In this document: in pieces, positions 38,194 through 49,433 of the stretch | Position numbering within the stretch: position 1 is the first letter of the stretch | Layout of the letters: each line of letters opens with the position of its first letter | From: Dermatophagoides farinae | Taxonomy: Eukaryota > Arthropoda > Arachnida > Sarcoptiformes > Pyroglyphidae | Direction: 5' to 3' | DNA length: 64,000 nt | Assembly (NCBI RefSeq): GCF_024713945.1 | Contig: NC_134678.1 | Span: forward strand, 186,001-250,000 | The notes under the pieces: generated by a model | The model's database searches: none | Told to the model about the DNA's origin: nothing | What the model saw: the letters and a program-made list of their open reading frames with translations, nothing else | Program-made: the position numbers and the translations under genes

Positions 38194-38806
38194 TTTTGCT
38201 TATTTATTTAGAGCTAACAATTCTAATCAATCAATCCGAAAACAAAAAAAAAACATGCATGAATCTTCCACTACATACACCTAACAATAACCACAAATGA
38301 CAAAATAGTAAATTCAAAATTCGAATGAAAATTTTATTTTTTCAAGAAATAAAAAATGATGATGATTGGTGAGCTTTTAGTGGTGCCAAATGATCATCAA
38401 TCAATGATATAAATACGAATAGTAAGCTATGAGAAAGAATGGATTGATTTGAAATCACATACAATTTCAATTAGAATGATAAAGAAGTAGGATTAGGGTA
38501 AAATGGACTAGTTTGGATATATTTAAAAAAAAAGATGAGAAATTCAAACAAAAATGTAAATATATCAGAGAGAAAGAGGTAAAATGTTTGTTTGTTTTCG
38601 AGATACACACACACACAAATAATGTAAAAATGGATAAAGAAATAATAATAAATTCGACAATCAACAATGGTAAAAAATGAAGTTTAAAAAAAACAAAAAT
38701 ATGTGTTATGTGGTTTACCAAAACAACGAAAAAAAAAATGTTTTTTTTCAAATAAAAACGATAAAACTAATCAATTATGGAAATTTTGGCTCATTTTTCA
38801 TGGTTA
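38194..38806. other. CHCHD4 5' flank and PACS 3' flank
   Basis: About 610 AT-rich bases between the CHCHD4 start and the PACS stop, both genes on the minus strand. It should hold the PACS 3' UTR and the CHCHD4 promoter. A (CA)n run lies at 38604-38617. No ORF with support was seen. Confidence 0.6.
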
Positions 38807-41800
38807 TTAATGATGTAAAACACGATGATGATGATAATTATCATTTTGGCTATTATTGTGCTGTTGTTGTTGGTGCATCACATGATTCGATGATGATGAT
38901 GATGAAGCGATATCTTTATCAATCATTGACGTCGTCGTCGTTGTTGTTGTTAATGACGATGATAATGGTGGTGGATTGTTTGAATAGATGACGATAGGAA
39001 AAAATTTTACCTGTGTTTGCCATTGTGGTGTTAGTTGGAAAAATTTTACTCCGGAATATTCAACACCATCAATTATCACTATGATGACGAGGAAAATTAT
39101 GAATGAAAAAAAATTACCGTAAATCAAAATGAAATAAAACTTACATTTAATTGGTGATTGTGAGGTTTTATACGAGCAAACTAGACGACAAATTCCTTCA
39201 ATTGTTTGCCTTGGACATTTATTGCCATCAACATCTTTTTCTTTTTTCTTACCTAATCTCATGACTGGAACAAAAAAAAATTCAAATAAATAAAAAAAAT
39301 CTCATCAATCAATCAAATACAAACTTTTCTGTTTCTTCTCTTTGGTAATGTACGAGAAAGTTAATGATGAACAAGTTGCTTCACCAAAATTTGGTAAACG
39401 AGTTATTTGTACATGACGGAATGAATTTTTCAATGTAAATTTACAATTATCGCTTTTTTTATTCGACGATGATGACGACGACGATGATGATGAAGCCATT
39501 GCTGATGATGAGGAAATATCGACAATTCTTGGCTGCAATGATGCTGTCCAATAATCAAATTGTAAATCCATTACTTCATTCATCATCATTGATTCTTTAT
39601 TCATCAATTGATTGAATACATGCTGATTATTAGCTGTTGTTGTTGTTGCAGTCATGCTGGGAGAATTTGGTGGCGTTGATATATGTTGTTGTTGCTGCTG
39701 TTGATCTTTTGAATTAAATGTCGGTGATGTAATAATAGATTTATCAATCATCATCATTGCTTGCGTTGTTGAAACTTGTGGTTGCGATTGTTGTTGTAGC
39801 ATTGAATTTGATGATAAATTAATACCAACCGTTGAGAAATTGAATAATTCTTCTTCCATTGAATGGCTGCCAGCGTGATCTGCAAGACCTAAATATTTGA
39901 AAATCATTACTTGAATGAAACGAAATTCAAAAGCCATACTTACCAATTTTAACATCACAAATAAATGGAATAAAAACCTGATTGGATTCATCATCAAAAT
40001 TTTTATCTTTATATGTGACCATTGCTTCAGCTATTGGTATCTGTATTACGGTTTGAGCATTATTTATAAAATTTACAATTTTCTGATAAAATTCATGTAT
40101 TCCTTGCAGATTATTATTATTATCAATCGATGATTGATTATTTTCAGCAATGGTGGTGGTGGTGATGGTGGTGTTGTTAATAAAGCGACTAGAATCATAG
40201 TCTTTTGTCGTTAATGATTTTGTTGTTGTTGTGGATGGAAAAAAATATTGTGAATATGTTTGATCTATACTAGCAATGTATTTATGAAGCATATTTGATC
40301 CATAATGATGATGCGGATGATGATAACCATGATGATACAGATAATTGATTGGAATGATGAAGAAACGGAAAAAATTTTGCCATTCCTGCGATTTATTGGC
40401 CAATGATTCAACATAATAACGTAGAAACGAATTGATGTATGGATCAGAACCAATCAATATTAATTTGATTGGTGTCGAGATTTTCAGATTATTATTATTA
40501 TTGCAATATTTTTGTATACGATTACAGAGGAAATTGAACGATAAACGTATATCATTCAATGTATTTGTTGTGATTATTCGATAATTTGTACGTTCAAACA
40601 TTTGTATGAATGATTGTTGTTCTTGTTGATTATTATGCATACATTCCGTTAGATTGATAAATATTATCTCTTCCGGTATAGTGGCCGTCGGTTCTTCCAC
40701 AAAAACCTTGTTCAATTGATCGAGAACAAATTCTTTCGACTATGTGGGATAAGTAAATAAATAAATTAATTAAAATTTCGAGGAAAAAAATTAAACATAC
40801 AGTATTTGTTGCTGCTGTGTCATCTTTATGATGATGATAATTTGTCGTCGTTGATAACAATGACATTGTTGCATGTAAAGATTTTTTCTCCTTTTCCCTA
40901 TGATTATGGTGATGATTTTTATTGTCTTTATCTCTGGGAAAAAGTTTTACACGTTTCGTTTCTTTATCAAAGCTCAATTTCTTCTTATTGTGTGCTGATG
41001 GTACGATTAATGTATCCACCAAATCCAAATTCATTTGTTTCTGGCTATTATCCGATGTTTCTGGTGTACCATCAGTACCCGAGGTTTCTTGACTTTCATC
41101 TAGTTTATTCGTTGAATTATTGTTATTGTGTTCAGCAATGGGAAACTATTCAATATAGATGAATGAATGTGAAAAATCATCATCATAATTATGAAATTAG
41201 AACTTACCTCATAGGATTTATCCTGTCCCACCAGTGTACAGGATGAAAAGAATGGCCTTAAACTTGGTTTAGGCGTGGAAGAGATACTAACATCATCAAA
41301 TTCTTGCCCACTATCTGTCATATAATCAAGATCATCGATTTCTTCATCATCAAAAAATTCATCAATATCTTCTGGCGGTTCCTGCGTAGACGACATTAAT
41401 TCTTTTTCCAATGCTTCCTGAAATTTTTCCTCCGAATCATAGGCTTCAGAATCGGGTAAACGAAATTTTTTCAATAATGATATGAATTTCTGTTTCAAAT
41501 TTCTTTGCTGTACATTCGTTGGAACAATCGAACGAAATTTATCATTTGTAGTGAATAGTTTTCGTGATTTATGATCATGATTCAGTTTACGACGAAACAT
41601 AACATTATTACCTTCTTCAATCGTTTCACTATCACTGCCATCTTCAGCAGAAGTGAAATCATCATCATCACTATAAACATCGGGACGATCAATAGAAACT
41701 TTTCCACGTCGTAAATTACCACTACTATTATCTTGATTATCGATTGGTTGACTTTTTAGCGATGAAATCATTATTCGTGCAATAATTTCATTTTTTCCAA

Positions 41801-42469
41801 TATCTTTTACACGGCCAATTAGATCAAGTGTTTTTTCATTGATGGTTGAACGTTGTAATACTTCAACCATATCAATTAGGCCACAAGCTAATGTTTTGTA
41901 ACCTTTTCAACAGTGGATATAGATGATAATTAATATAATAATAATATTAATGATTAATGATAATGATAATGATGATAATTAACACAGACAAACTTACCAA
42001 GTATTGCTTTATTTTTATATTTTTTTCTTCGCTGTAATATAATTTGTAGATAATTTCGATTTCTTTTTATAAAATGTGGATATTGTAATGTAAATGAAAG
42101 ATCTAATTCAATATCCAACATTTGATGCTGTTGCTGTTGTTGTTGTTGATCATTCGATTGATTAGTTGTCGATGATGGTATAGTTATTTCATTTGAACGT
42201 AAAATACGTTTTGAATTTTGCATTTTAACAGCAACCATAATGGCTGTAGCATCTGTCCATAGTGATTTATTCAATGTTAAACGTGTTATATTCAGTGAAC
42301 ATAATCTCGGTATACAATCTGATGGGGTTTTATCAATCTCCCAAGCGCCAAACAATTTCATTTTTACTGGTTTATTATTATTTGACCACATTGTTGTTGT
42401 TGTTGCTGTTGCTGTCATTGTCGATGATGACATTTGTTTGGTATTTGTTTTGTCTGCCATTTTTTGCAT
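38807..42469 (-). CDS. PACS1: Phosphofurin acidic cluster sorting protein (PACS1/2 homologue)
   Basis: Cytosolic sorting adaptor that links acidic-cluster cargo such as furin to AP-1 and coat proteins (family knowledge). Seven coding exons, phases checked: 42469-41998, 41902-41208, 41145-40801, 40739-39944, 39888-39325, 39264-39145, 39078-38807, giving 1087 residues (human PACS1 963). In order: a Thr-rich start; the cargo-binding FBR domain (about residues 36-175) with LFGAWEIDKTPSDCIPRLCSL, KMQNSKRILRSNEI, SFTLQYPHFIKRNRNYLQI, LQRRKKYKNKAILGYKTLA; acidic clusters (DEFFDDEEIDDLDY) followed by STPKPSLRPFF; then the conserved C-terminal region with PIAEAMVTYKDK, DDESNQVFIPFI, LQFDYWTA, YITKEKKQK, IIDGVEYSGVKFFQLTPQW. 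A poly-Gln run interrupts the FBR domain. The C-terminal 35-odd residues (Ser/Thr/His/Gln-rich) are lineage-specific. The start could also be the Met at 42460. Confidence 0.95.
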
Positions 42470-42488
42470 CAATAGATTTTGAGTTTTT

Positions 42489-42556
42489 CTGGGATGAATG
42501 ACAAAAAGAGAGAGAAAAAATAAATCACAACAATCGAAAAAAAACATCAACTTACT
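42489..42556 (-). other. Intron in the PACS 5' UTR and end of its noncoding first exon
   Basis: A consensus donor (CCA|GTAAGT) follows 42556 and a pyrimidine-rich acceptor ends at 42489, just before the start codon. This suggests an upstream noncoding exon ending at 42556. Its 5' limit is not visible. Confidence 0.55.
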
Positions 42557-43786
42557 GGAAAAATAATGTTGTTGTTTTGTTCACACGACAAACGACGATT
42601 GGATCATCATTTTTTGATTAAAAACATTGATTGATAATTGGCGAAATTTGAAAATTTAATGGACAACCATCATGGAAAAATTGAAATTATTAAAAACGAA
42701 AAACAACGGATTCAAATGATAAAAAAAAATAAATTTGTGCGTTTTTTATTCATTTTCGCATCTGTATGTTTGATTGTTGTGTGTTTTCGCCATTGAAATA
42801 ATGCCAAAAATTGATAATCATCATGTTCATCATTCATAATAATTGGATCCAAATGATGGAAAAATACATATTTTCATTTCATTTTTTATATTAAACGAGC
42901 GATGAATAACCCAGACACACACACACTCTAACATAAACAATTACATTGTCATAATAAATACTTGCTCTTTCTCTCTCTCTGTGGATGTGTGTGTGTAAGC
43001 AAATACCAGATTATTAAAACAAACAAATTGAATGAAAGAAAGAAATTCTCATGTAACATGACAATTTATGATGATGATGATGATGATGGCAACCGACGAA
43101 CGACGAACAAAACAGAAATAGAAATTCCAGTTGTCAAAAAAAAGAGGATACAACACACAAACAAAAAATTCAATCCATCCATGGATTGTAATAATGATGA
43201 TGGACGCAATGAAATATTTTGGTTCTCCCGTTCATTTTTCCATTGAAAAGAATCAATTGTTAGAGATATATCCAAATCCAGAAAAAAAAACAATTTTTAT
43301 TTACCGCTACAACAAACATAAACATAAACAAAACCAGAGAAATATATAACAGTAGCAGTTCAGTGAATGTTTTGTTTGTGTGCCTCGCCCCAAAAGAAAG
43401 ATAAATATCCGCATGTATTTTGCATGCACACATATGACAGTGTGAGAGAGTTGAGTTCAAGTTTTGGTTATATATGCGTTGTTGTTGCACCCAATACCGC
43501 CACCACGAATCAACGATCATTTGGTGAAATCCCTCTGCTGCCATCTTGGTTTTTCATTACGAAATTTGTATAAAATTAATAAATTTTTTATTTATTATTA
43601 TTTCCAATTCAAATTGAAATCGTCTTATTATTGTCCGTTCACATGTGTTTAATATATAGTTTAAAAAAAAATATCATGATGATGATTGGTACAATGGCAT
43701 GTAATGAAATGAAATAAATGAATGAAGATGATTCATCAAATTTGGATAATCATCATAACAAATTCACATGTCAATTTTGTGAATCA
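42557..43786. other. PACS promoter side and SMARCE1 3' flank
   Basis: Low-complexity DNA with (GAT)n at 43068-43087 and a (CA)n run near 42914. A YY1-like element CCAAGATGGCAGCA is on the minus strand at 43537-43550. Minus-strand ATTAAA near 43647-43653 and AATAAA near 43590 could end SMARCE1 transcripts. ORFs here overlap repeats and are not supported. Confidence 0.5.
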
Positions 43787-44913
43787 TCATTTGTTGTTGT
43801 TGTTGTCAGTATTTTCTTGCTGATTTTCATTAGATTTATTGTCATCAACACCATTTATATTATTTTGCTGTTGCGATGGTTGTTGTTGTTGTTGTCGATG
43901 ATGTTGTTCACCTTTCATTATTTCCATCGTTTTAATCAATGTACGACGATAATGATCTTTTAATGTTGAATCCAAATCATTCGGTGCAAAACGCTTATTC
44001 ATTTCATTCTGAAATTTTTCGCTTGATTCTATTAATGAATGTTTTTTCTGCTGAAATCTTTCCTCGATTTGTTGTAATTCATCCATCATTTTTTTCTGAT
44101 AAACTGTTAGCGAATCAACTTGACGACGTAATACCTGTACTTTAACATCGAATGCATGACGACTTTCCGGCACAATAGTCTCAGTGAATATGTCATTGAC
44201 AAGTTTATTATTACGATAATAACGCGCAGCGGCTAAATGTTTGGCCGAGAAATATTCATCATTTTCATCACTACCATCCATTGGTTGCACACTGAAGCGT
44301 CCATCCGATCGTTGTGGAGAATTGTGTGATTGATTACTATTACTATTATGAGATCGTTTATCTCGCTTTTTATTCATCATCATCATTATACCTTCACGGT
44401 CTTCGTTTTCTATATGTTTGTGGTCAAAAAAAACGAATCAATTAGAATGAATGAATGGAGACAGAACAAACCTTTGGTTTTCAATGATGCAATCCATGAT
44501 AGATATGCGGGAGAATCATGATATTGTTTCAATAATTCATTATATTCAATTTTTTCCACCTCAAATTCATCAATATATTTCTGTTTTTCATTCTCATCAA
44601 GATCACGCCACATTTGTCCAACAATTTTGCTGATTTCCCATACTTTTAAATCAGGAAATTGTGCTTTTACATCATCCCAAACTTTTTTACTATAACGCAT
44701 ATATGGTATTAATGGCTTATCCGGTGGTTTTGGTTGTTTCGTAGTTCGTGGCATATCCTAGTTTCATGTTTATATTAATTAATTAATAAAACATTAATCT
44801 TTGTCTAATTAATTTTGTAAACTTACAAATGAAAAGTTTTTTGTTGAAACACTTTTGGTTGGATTAAAATTTGGATGGCCATGTGTGGAAGGCATAAATG
44901 GATTTACACTCAT
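43787..44913 (-). CDS. SMARCE1: SMARCE1/BAP111 (BAF57) HMG-box subunit of SWI/SNF
   Basis: DNA-binding HMG-box subunit of the BAP/BAF chromatin remodelling complex. Three exons: 44913-44827, 44757-44472, 44409-43787, giving 331 residues. The HMG box is about residues 40-108, starting [20 protein letters not shown] and continuing [37 protein letters not shown], very close to human [20 protein letters not shown]. Next comes the conserved [18 protein letters not shown] region and a coiled coil ([29 protein letters not shown]) that mediates assembly. The last 45 residues are Gln/Asn-rich, replacing the acidic tail of vertebrate SMARCE1. The start [18 protein letters not shown] keeps the short Pro/Asn-rich leader of the family. 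It is upstream of and co-oriented with PACS. Confidence 0.95.
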
Positions 44914-45865
44914 TGTTTTCGAATGACAATCGTGAATCGATAAATGGTGAACAATAATAACAAAAAATTTATCCAACAAAATGAAACCTGAGAATTATAA
45001 TAAACATGGATGATGACAAAAAAAATTGAACAAAATTAATATTGAGTTTTACAAGAAAAAAAACATCAGTTTTTCGTTCAAATAACCGAATGTTGAATGC
45101 AAGCATGAATCAGAGACACTCATTATTGTTCCAATGGATCATATGAATCGACACAGTCAATTTACCTATTTTCAATCATCATCATAACCTTTAAGATGAT
45201 TTTAACAATGAACAAAACCAATGCACATGTATGAATCGAAAATTGACTGTATCAAAAGATAAGGGAGGAGCTTAATGCTATCACAAAAATTACCCAGTTG
45301 ATACATTGAAAGTATCATTGGCAAACTTTACAATCATTAAATTATTTGAAACAAAAAATTTCGCGCCGAAATTTAATGAAAACAAAGCTTTATTTTTGAA
45401 TCAATAAATAATGAATTCCATTGTTTTGGCTCCGTGTCTGTGTGTGTGTGCGTGTGTTTAATTATTTCAATGAAATCAATGATGAAAATTTTATTTCAGA
45501 AACGAAAACAGGAAAAATTAAAAATGAAAAAACGTGGTGTATAAATGGCCAAGGACAATTATCAAACAACAAACGATGACTAGGATCTCTTTGTTCACAC
45601 AATTAATGGTATTAATTCAATTTTTTTTTAATTTCATTTTCAATATTCAATTAGCAATCATGTTGATCACATTTGTGCACATGTCCGTATCTTTATCACG
45701 ATCTGATTGTGTGTGTGTGTGTGATGCAAAGACAATAATATGATTCTGTTTCGTGTCTTGTCGATGAATAGATCGATGGATGGTATCATCGGTATTTTGT
45801 GCAGATGATTTTTTTTTTCATTCATTCAAATTCATCAAAATAAAGGGACTGTAACCATCATCAAA
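44914..45865. other. SMARCE1 promoter region and upstream of the secreted-protein gene
   Basis: Roughly 950 bases between two divergently oriented genes. AT-rich, with a (TG)n run at 45436-45450 and another near 45709-45722. No coding sequence was recognised. Confidence 0.55.
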
Positions 45866-45874
45866 TATATAAAA
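45866..45874 (+). promoter_or_regulatory. TATA box of the secreted-protein gene
   Basis: TATATAAAA lies 95 bases before the start codon, a sensible distance for a TATA-driven start site with a short leader. The housekeeping genes nearby show no comparable element. Confidence 0.55.
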
Positions 45875-45968
45875 ATTTCTACTTTCAATTTCAAATTCAT
45901 TCATTTTTCTGGTGTTGTATGTGTTCGACGACCATCATTGAAGATTATTGAATGATTGAAAGAAAAAA

Positions 45969-47139
45969 ATGTTGAAATTAATATTGATATTTTTGATTGG
46001 AATTGCGTATGCAACACAAACTCGTATTAAAATCGGATCAAAATCATGGGCATATCAGATTGATCTGAATCATGGTCAACAAATACGTAATGAATTTAGC
46101 AATGAAGATGGCGTTACCAGTGGATTTTATCTATTTCGAAATGAACAAAATCAAACTAAAAAGGTTTGTTTGGTTTTTACAGATTTTTGTTCAATGTATT
46201 CATGATTTTTAACTTTTTCATAGCTACAATATACAATCGACCCAAATCGTAATCAACCAGATGTTGAATTCGATGTCATCAATATTGCCAATAATGATGA
46301 AATGATGGCCGATCATAATCAATCAGGATGTGTGAGGCCAAATTCAAATGTAAGCCAATTGATCAGTTGATGATTTGTGAAATTAAAAAATTTTTCCATT
46401 TTTTTCAAAGTTGACATTTGATTCAATTGATAGCAATGAAGATTTCAAAGGACATGTCACATTGAAAGTTGGTAATGCAACTTATAGTATAAATTTTGCA
46501 ACCGGTGATAAAAGCAATTCTCGTGAAGAGATACTCACACCAACGGGATTGCTATATGGTCGTTATAATTTTATGCCAAAAAATAGCCAAAACAAAATAG
46601 TGGTATGTTTTGTGTTCATATCTTTGCTCGGTTATTAATTTTCAATAATTCAAAATTATCAGATAAATTACAAATTCAATTCAACATCAGTGGATCCAAC
46701 ATTCGAAGTATCATTATTTAAATCATCCGAATTGGAAACGATAAGCCGTGATTATCATCCTCGTGAACGAGATTATTATCACCACAACAATATTAATTAT
46801 AATCCAAATCGGGTTAGTTCAATAATTTGCACTTATAAAATGAGCTATTTTACAATAAACAAAAACGATCATTAAACTATTCAGGCACCATATCAAAGAG
46901 GATACTTACCAGCAACATCATCATCATCATCATCATCAGGAACATCAGCAGCAGCAGTAGCAGGTGTTTTATCATCATCACATCGTGCAGCTATAGCCCG
47001 TGCACAAGAACAAGCACGACAAGCAGCTTTGGCTGAAAAATATCGAAATAATAAAAATCCACAATTCCAATACCATGATTCATTATCAACAACAATTCCA
47101 AGCTGGTATTATAATCGAAGCAAATCCAACGAGCCATGA
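45969..47139 (+). CDS. Secreted protein with two diverged cuticle-type (Rebers-Riddiford-like) repeats
   Basis: Not a protein I can name. Five exons: 45969-46163, 46224-46349, 46411-46602, 46663-46812, 46885-47139, all in phase 0, 305 residues. Residues 1-16 (MLKLILIFLIGIAYAT) form a clear signal peptide. Two related units follow, IKIGSKSWAYQIDLNHGQQI and LKVGNATYSINFATGDKSNS, each with the pattern Tyr...Gly/Asp...Arg-x-Glu...Gly-x-x-x-G-x-Tyr then a Lys/Tyr strand. This resembles the arthropod RR cuticle consensus, so a chitin-associated extracellular role is plausible but unproven. The tail is Tyr/His/Asn-rich, then Ser/Ala-rich with the AIARAQEQARQAALAEKY helix. Splice positions repeat between the two units. 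A TATA box precedes the gene and its stop is 16 bases from the convergent METTL13 stop. Confidence 0.75.
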
Positions 47140-47146
47140 AACATTC

Positions 47147-47152
47147 AATAAA
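47147..47152 (+). terminator. Poly(A) signal candidate of the secreted-protein gene
   Basis: AATAAA begins only 8 bases after the stop codon, ahead of the METTL13 stop on the other strand. Cleavage 10-30 bases later would put the transcript end inside the METTL13 coding region. Confidence 0.55.
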
Positions 47153-47155
47153 GAG

Positions 47156-49210
47156 TTAACAAAATGTTAGTTTCAGACACATTTTACGATATGTTTCAGC
47201 CAATAAATCAATATGAAAACATGATTTCCGTATATAATCATATCGACTATTTGAATTCCAATCTTTACGTAACCATTCCAACTGTTCTATATTTGTTGCA
47301 AATAAAATTTCATTTACATCTTCATCCACTTTCCAACGGAAACGATGATTAAATAAACATTTTAAACGTTCATAAATTTCTTGTTTTAAATCTTCATTTC
47401 TAGCCACTAAATTCAGAATGAAAATGCCTTCATCGCCAAGTAGTGATTGTACTTGATTTAAGCATTCATTTTCAACAAATTCTGTTGGTGGACAACTAAC
47501 GCCAAGTTCGAGATTTTTACTATCTACATCGAATATGATGAAATCAAACTTTTCATTTTCCTGAGATTTTGTTCGCAGATATTGTAGACCATCATCGATT
47601 ACAATATTAATCTGGACATTTTTTCGAGTTTTTCTATCGAAATCAAAATATTTTCTAGCAACTTGTTCCAATAATGGATCAATTTCCACTACTGTCACAT
47701 GTAAAATGATATCATCGTAGGATTTTAGATTATTAGCTAGAAAACTGATGAAACAACCACCACCTAAACCAATCATTAAAAGATTGTATTGATTTTTAAA
47801 TGGTCTATTAATTATGGCCAAACCAGCTGCAATATATTGATGATGATCACAGGAAAGAAAATCTTGTTGACATCGATATATTGATGATGGTCCGTGTTTT
47901 TTAGATTTCATTAATCTTGCTTCAGATTGAATGATATTGTGATTGCTAGCAAATACTAGACGTCTATACATTTGGCTATCGATACATACATCTTCCACAA
48001 ACATTTGTCCATTAAATTCACTGTTACCTTCCCATACTACAGTTCTTTCACCAATATCTTCACCAATGCTGAGGAAGGCAATTTTCTTCTCCGATGATGA
48101 TGACAAGGGGAAAAATTCCTGTAATTTATTGCCCAAATCATTTTTGATACTTTCCATATTTTCATAATGATGTTTACGACTTAGAAACACTACGATTAAA
48201 CGATCACAACGGCATTGTTTCAATAATTCTATTCTACCTTTGCCCGTGGCAAACATCCATTCATGTTCACGTCCTTGTGGAACAATGAATACTGAACACC
48301 TGATGTTGTTGTTGTTCGAGCGAACAATGATAGATTTTTGTACAAAATAAAACTTGTAACGGCAATCATTGCTGTTGCTGGAATCATCGAATAATTCAAT
48401 ATTGAAATTATCATCATCGATTTTACCATTTCGTATCATATATTTAAGTAATTCCATCCGTTGCAATGATCGTATTATGGTGGGCATTTCGCCAATTGGA
48501 TTATGAATTTTTTTAAATTTTCTTTCGCCATTCATATCCAATTCACAATACGGTTCTGGAAGTTTTGTTTTCATTTTTAAACAAGTTACAATGAATACAG
48601 GAAAATTGACAAAATCCAAATCTTGCTGCTGTTGTTGTTGCCGCATTATTTGCTGACAACGATGGATACGACAAATCCAGTTTGGATTTTCAATGATAAA
48701 CCAATGTAACAATCTTTCCAATACATGTTCCTGTAACAATGATATACAAACATAACGGCCAAAATATTTTAAAACTCTTGAAATTTCAGCAAACATTTTG
48801 TCAATGTCGATATCAGCATCGGAACAAACAGCATCCAATGTACCTTTATCGATAACAATATTGAATGATTCATTCGAATATTTCATCTGCATCATATCCA
48901 TACATTCAAATTGCAGTCGTTCACGAATTCCATTCGATTTATATTTGGAAATCATTTTATTGATAACAATTTCACTGATATCGATACTAGTGTTGTTCTC
49001 GTAGCCATCATCGAAAAGATCAACACTCAATGTTGAATTACCACAACCAATAATGAGAAAATTATCATTCGGTTTCAAATATTGTAACAATAGTGGTTTG
49101 ATTTCATCATAATTGCCATACCATTCGAATGAATCTTTTCGTTTTTGAAAAAATTTATCCCAATATTCTTTAGTTGCAAATTCTTTCGCTGATTTTGGTA
49201 AAAGATTCAT
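47156..49210 (-). CDS. METTL13: METTL13 (eEF1A lysine and N-terminal methyltransferase)
   Basis: Single-exon CDS of 684 residues (human 699). METTL13 carries two class I methyltransferase domains: the N-terminal one methylates eEF1A Lys55, the C-terminal one trimethylates the eEF1A N-terminus (family knowledge). The start MNLLPKSAKEFATKEYW matches human MNLLPKSSREFGSVDYW. SAM motif I of the first domain is LIIGCGNS at residues 52-59, with DISE at about 77-80 and DKGTLDAV at 121-128. The linker has FIVPQGREHEWMF and FLSIGEDIGERTV. The second domain has MIGLGGGCFISFL at about 478, VVEIDPLLEQVARKYF, IIFDVDSKNLELGVSCPP and GIFILNLVARN. Both domains look intact. It lies 223 bases downstream of the dynein stop, in the same direction, and is convergent with the secreted-protein gene. 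Confidence 0.96.
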   Translation of the reverse strand: MNLLPKSAKEFATKEYWDKFFQKRKDSFEWYGNYDEIKPLLLQYLKPNDNFLIIGCGNSTLSVDLFDDGYENNTSIDISEIVINKMISKYKSNGIRERLQFECMDMMQMKYSNESFNIVIDKGTLDAVCSDADIDIDKMFAEISRVLKYFGRYVCISLLQEHVLERLLHWFIIENPNWICRIHRCQQIMRQQQQQQDLDFVNFPVFIVTCLKMKTKLPEPYCELDMNGERKFKKIHNPIGEMPTIIRSLQRMELLKYMIRNGKIDDDNFNIELFDDSSNSNDCRYKFYFVQKSIIVRSNNNNIRCSVFIVPQGREHEWMFATGKGRIELLKQCRCDRLIVVFLSRKHHYENMESIKNDLGNKLQEFFPLSSSSEKKIAFLSIGEDIGERTVVWEGNSEFNGQMFVEDVCIDSQMYRRLVFASNHNIIQSEARLMKSKKHGPSSIYRCQQDFLSCDHHQYIAAGLAIINRPFKNQYNLLMIGLGGGCFISFLANNLKSYDDIILHVTVVEIDPLLEQVARKYFDFDRKTRKNVQINIVIDDGLQYLRTKSQENEKFDFIIFDVDSKNLELGVSCPPTEFVENECLNQVQSLLGDEGIFILNLVARNEDLKQEIYERLKCLFNHRFRWKVDEDVNEILFATNIEQLEWLRKDWNSNSRYDYIRKSCFHIDLLAETYRKMCLKLTFC

Positions 49211-49380
49211 TGTGGATTATCAAACAACAGGTTTCAATAATGAAAAAATTTTACAAAATTTGGCGCATTGTCCATCACATGTGATTCATCAGGATTTCAA
49301 TGGAACGACTAAACGATACAACTATCGATAATATCGTCTACAACGATTGTTAGCGCAATTTTCAATCGATATATTGAAAT

Positions 49381-49386
49381 TTTATT
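49381..49386 (-). terminator. Poly(A) signal candidate of the dynein heavy chain gene
   Basis: AATAAA on the minus strand, 48 bases past the dynein stop. The remaining ~170 bases to the METTL13 start must serve as that gene's promoter. Confidence 0.55.
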
Positions 49387-49433
49387 GAAATTAGAAAATA
49401 GAAAATTAAAAATTCAGAAAATAATCAAAATTA

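Noticed and set aside
39000-39020. Possible extra intron near the PACS C-terminus (CACAG|GTAAAA)
   Set aside because: Reading through gives VKFFPIVIYSNN, which matches the conserved PACS ending VKHFPICIFGHS, so no splice is needed.
46105-46120. AGATGGCGTTA, a third CTCF-like word
   Set aside because: It lies in coding sequence of the secreted-protein gene and matches the core poorly beyond AGATGGCG.
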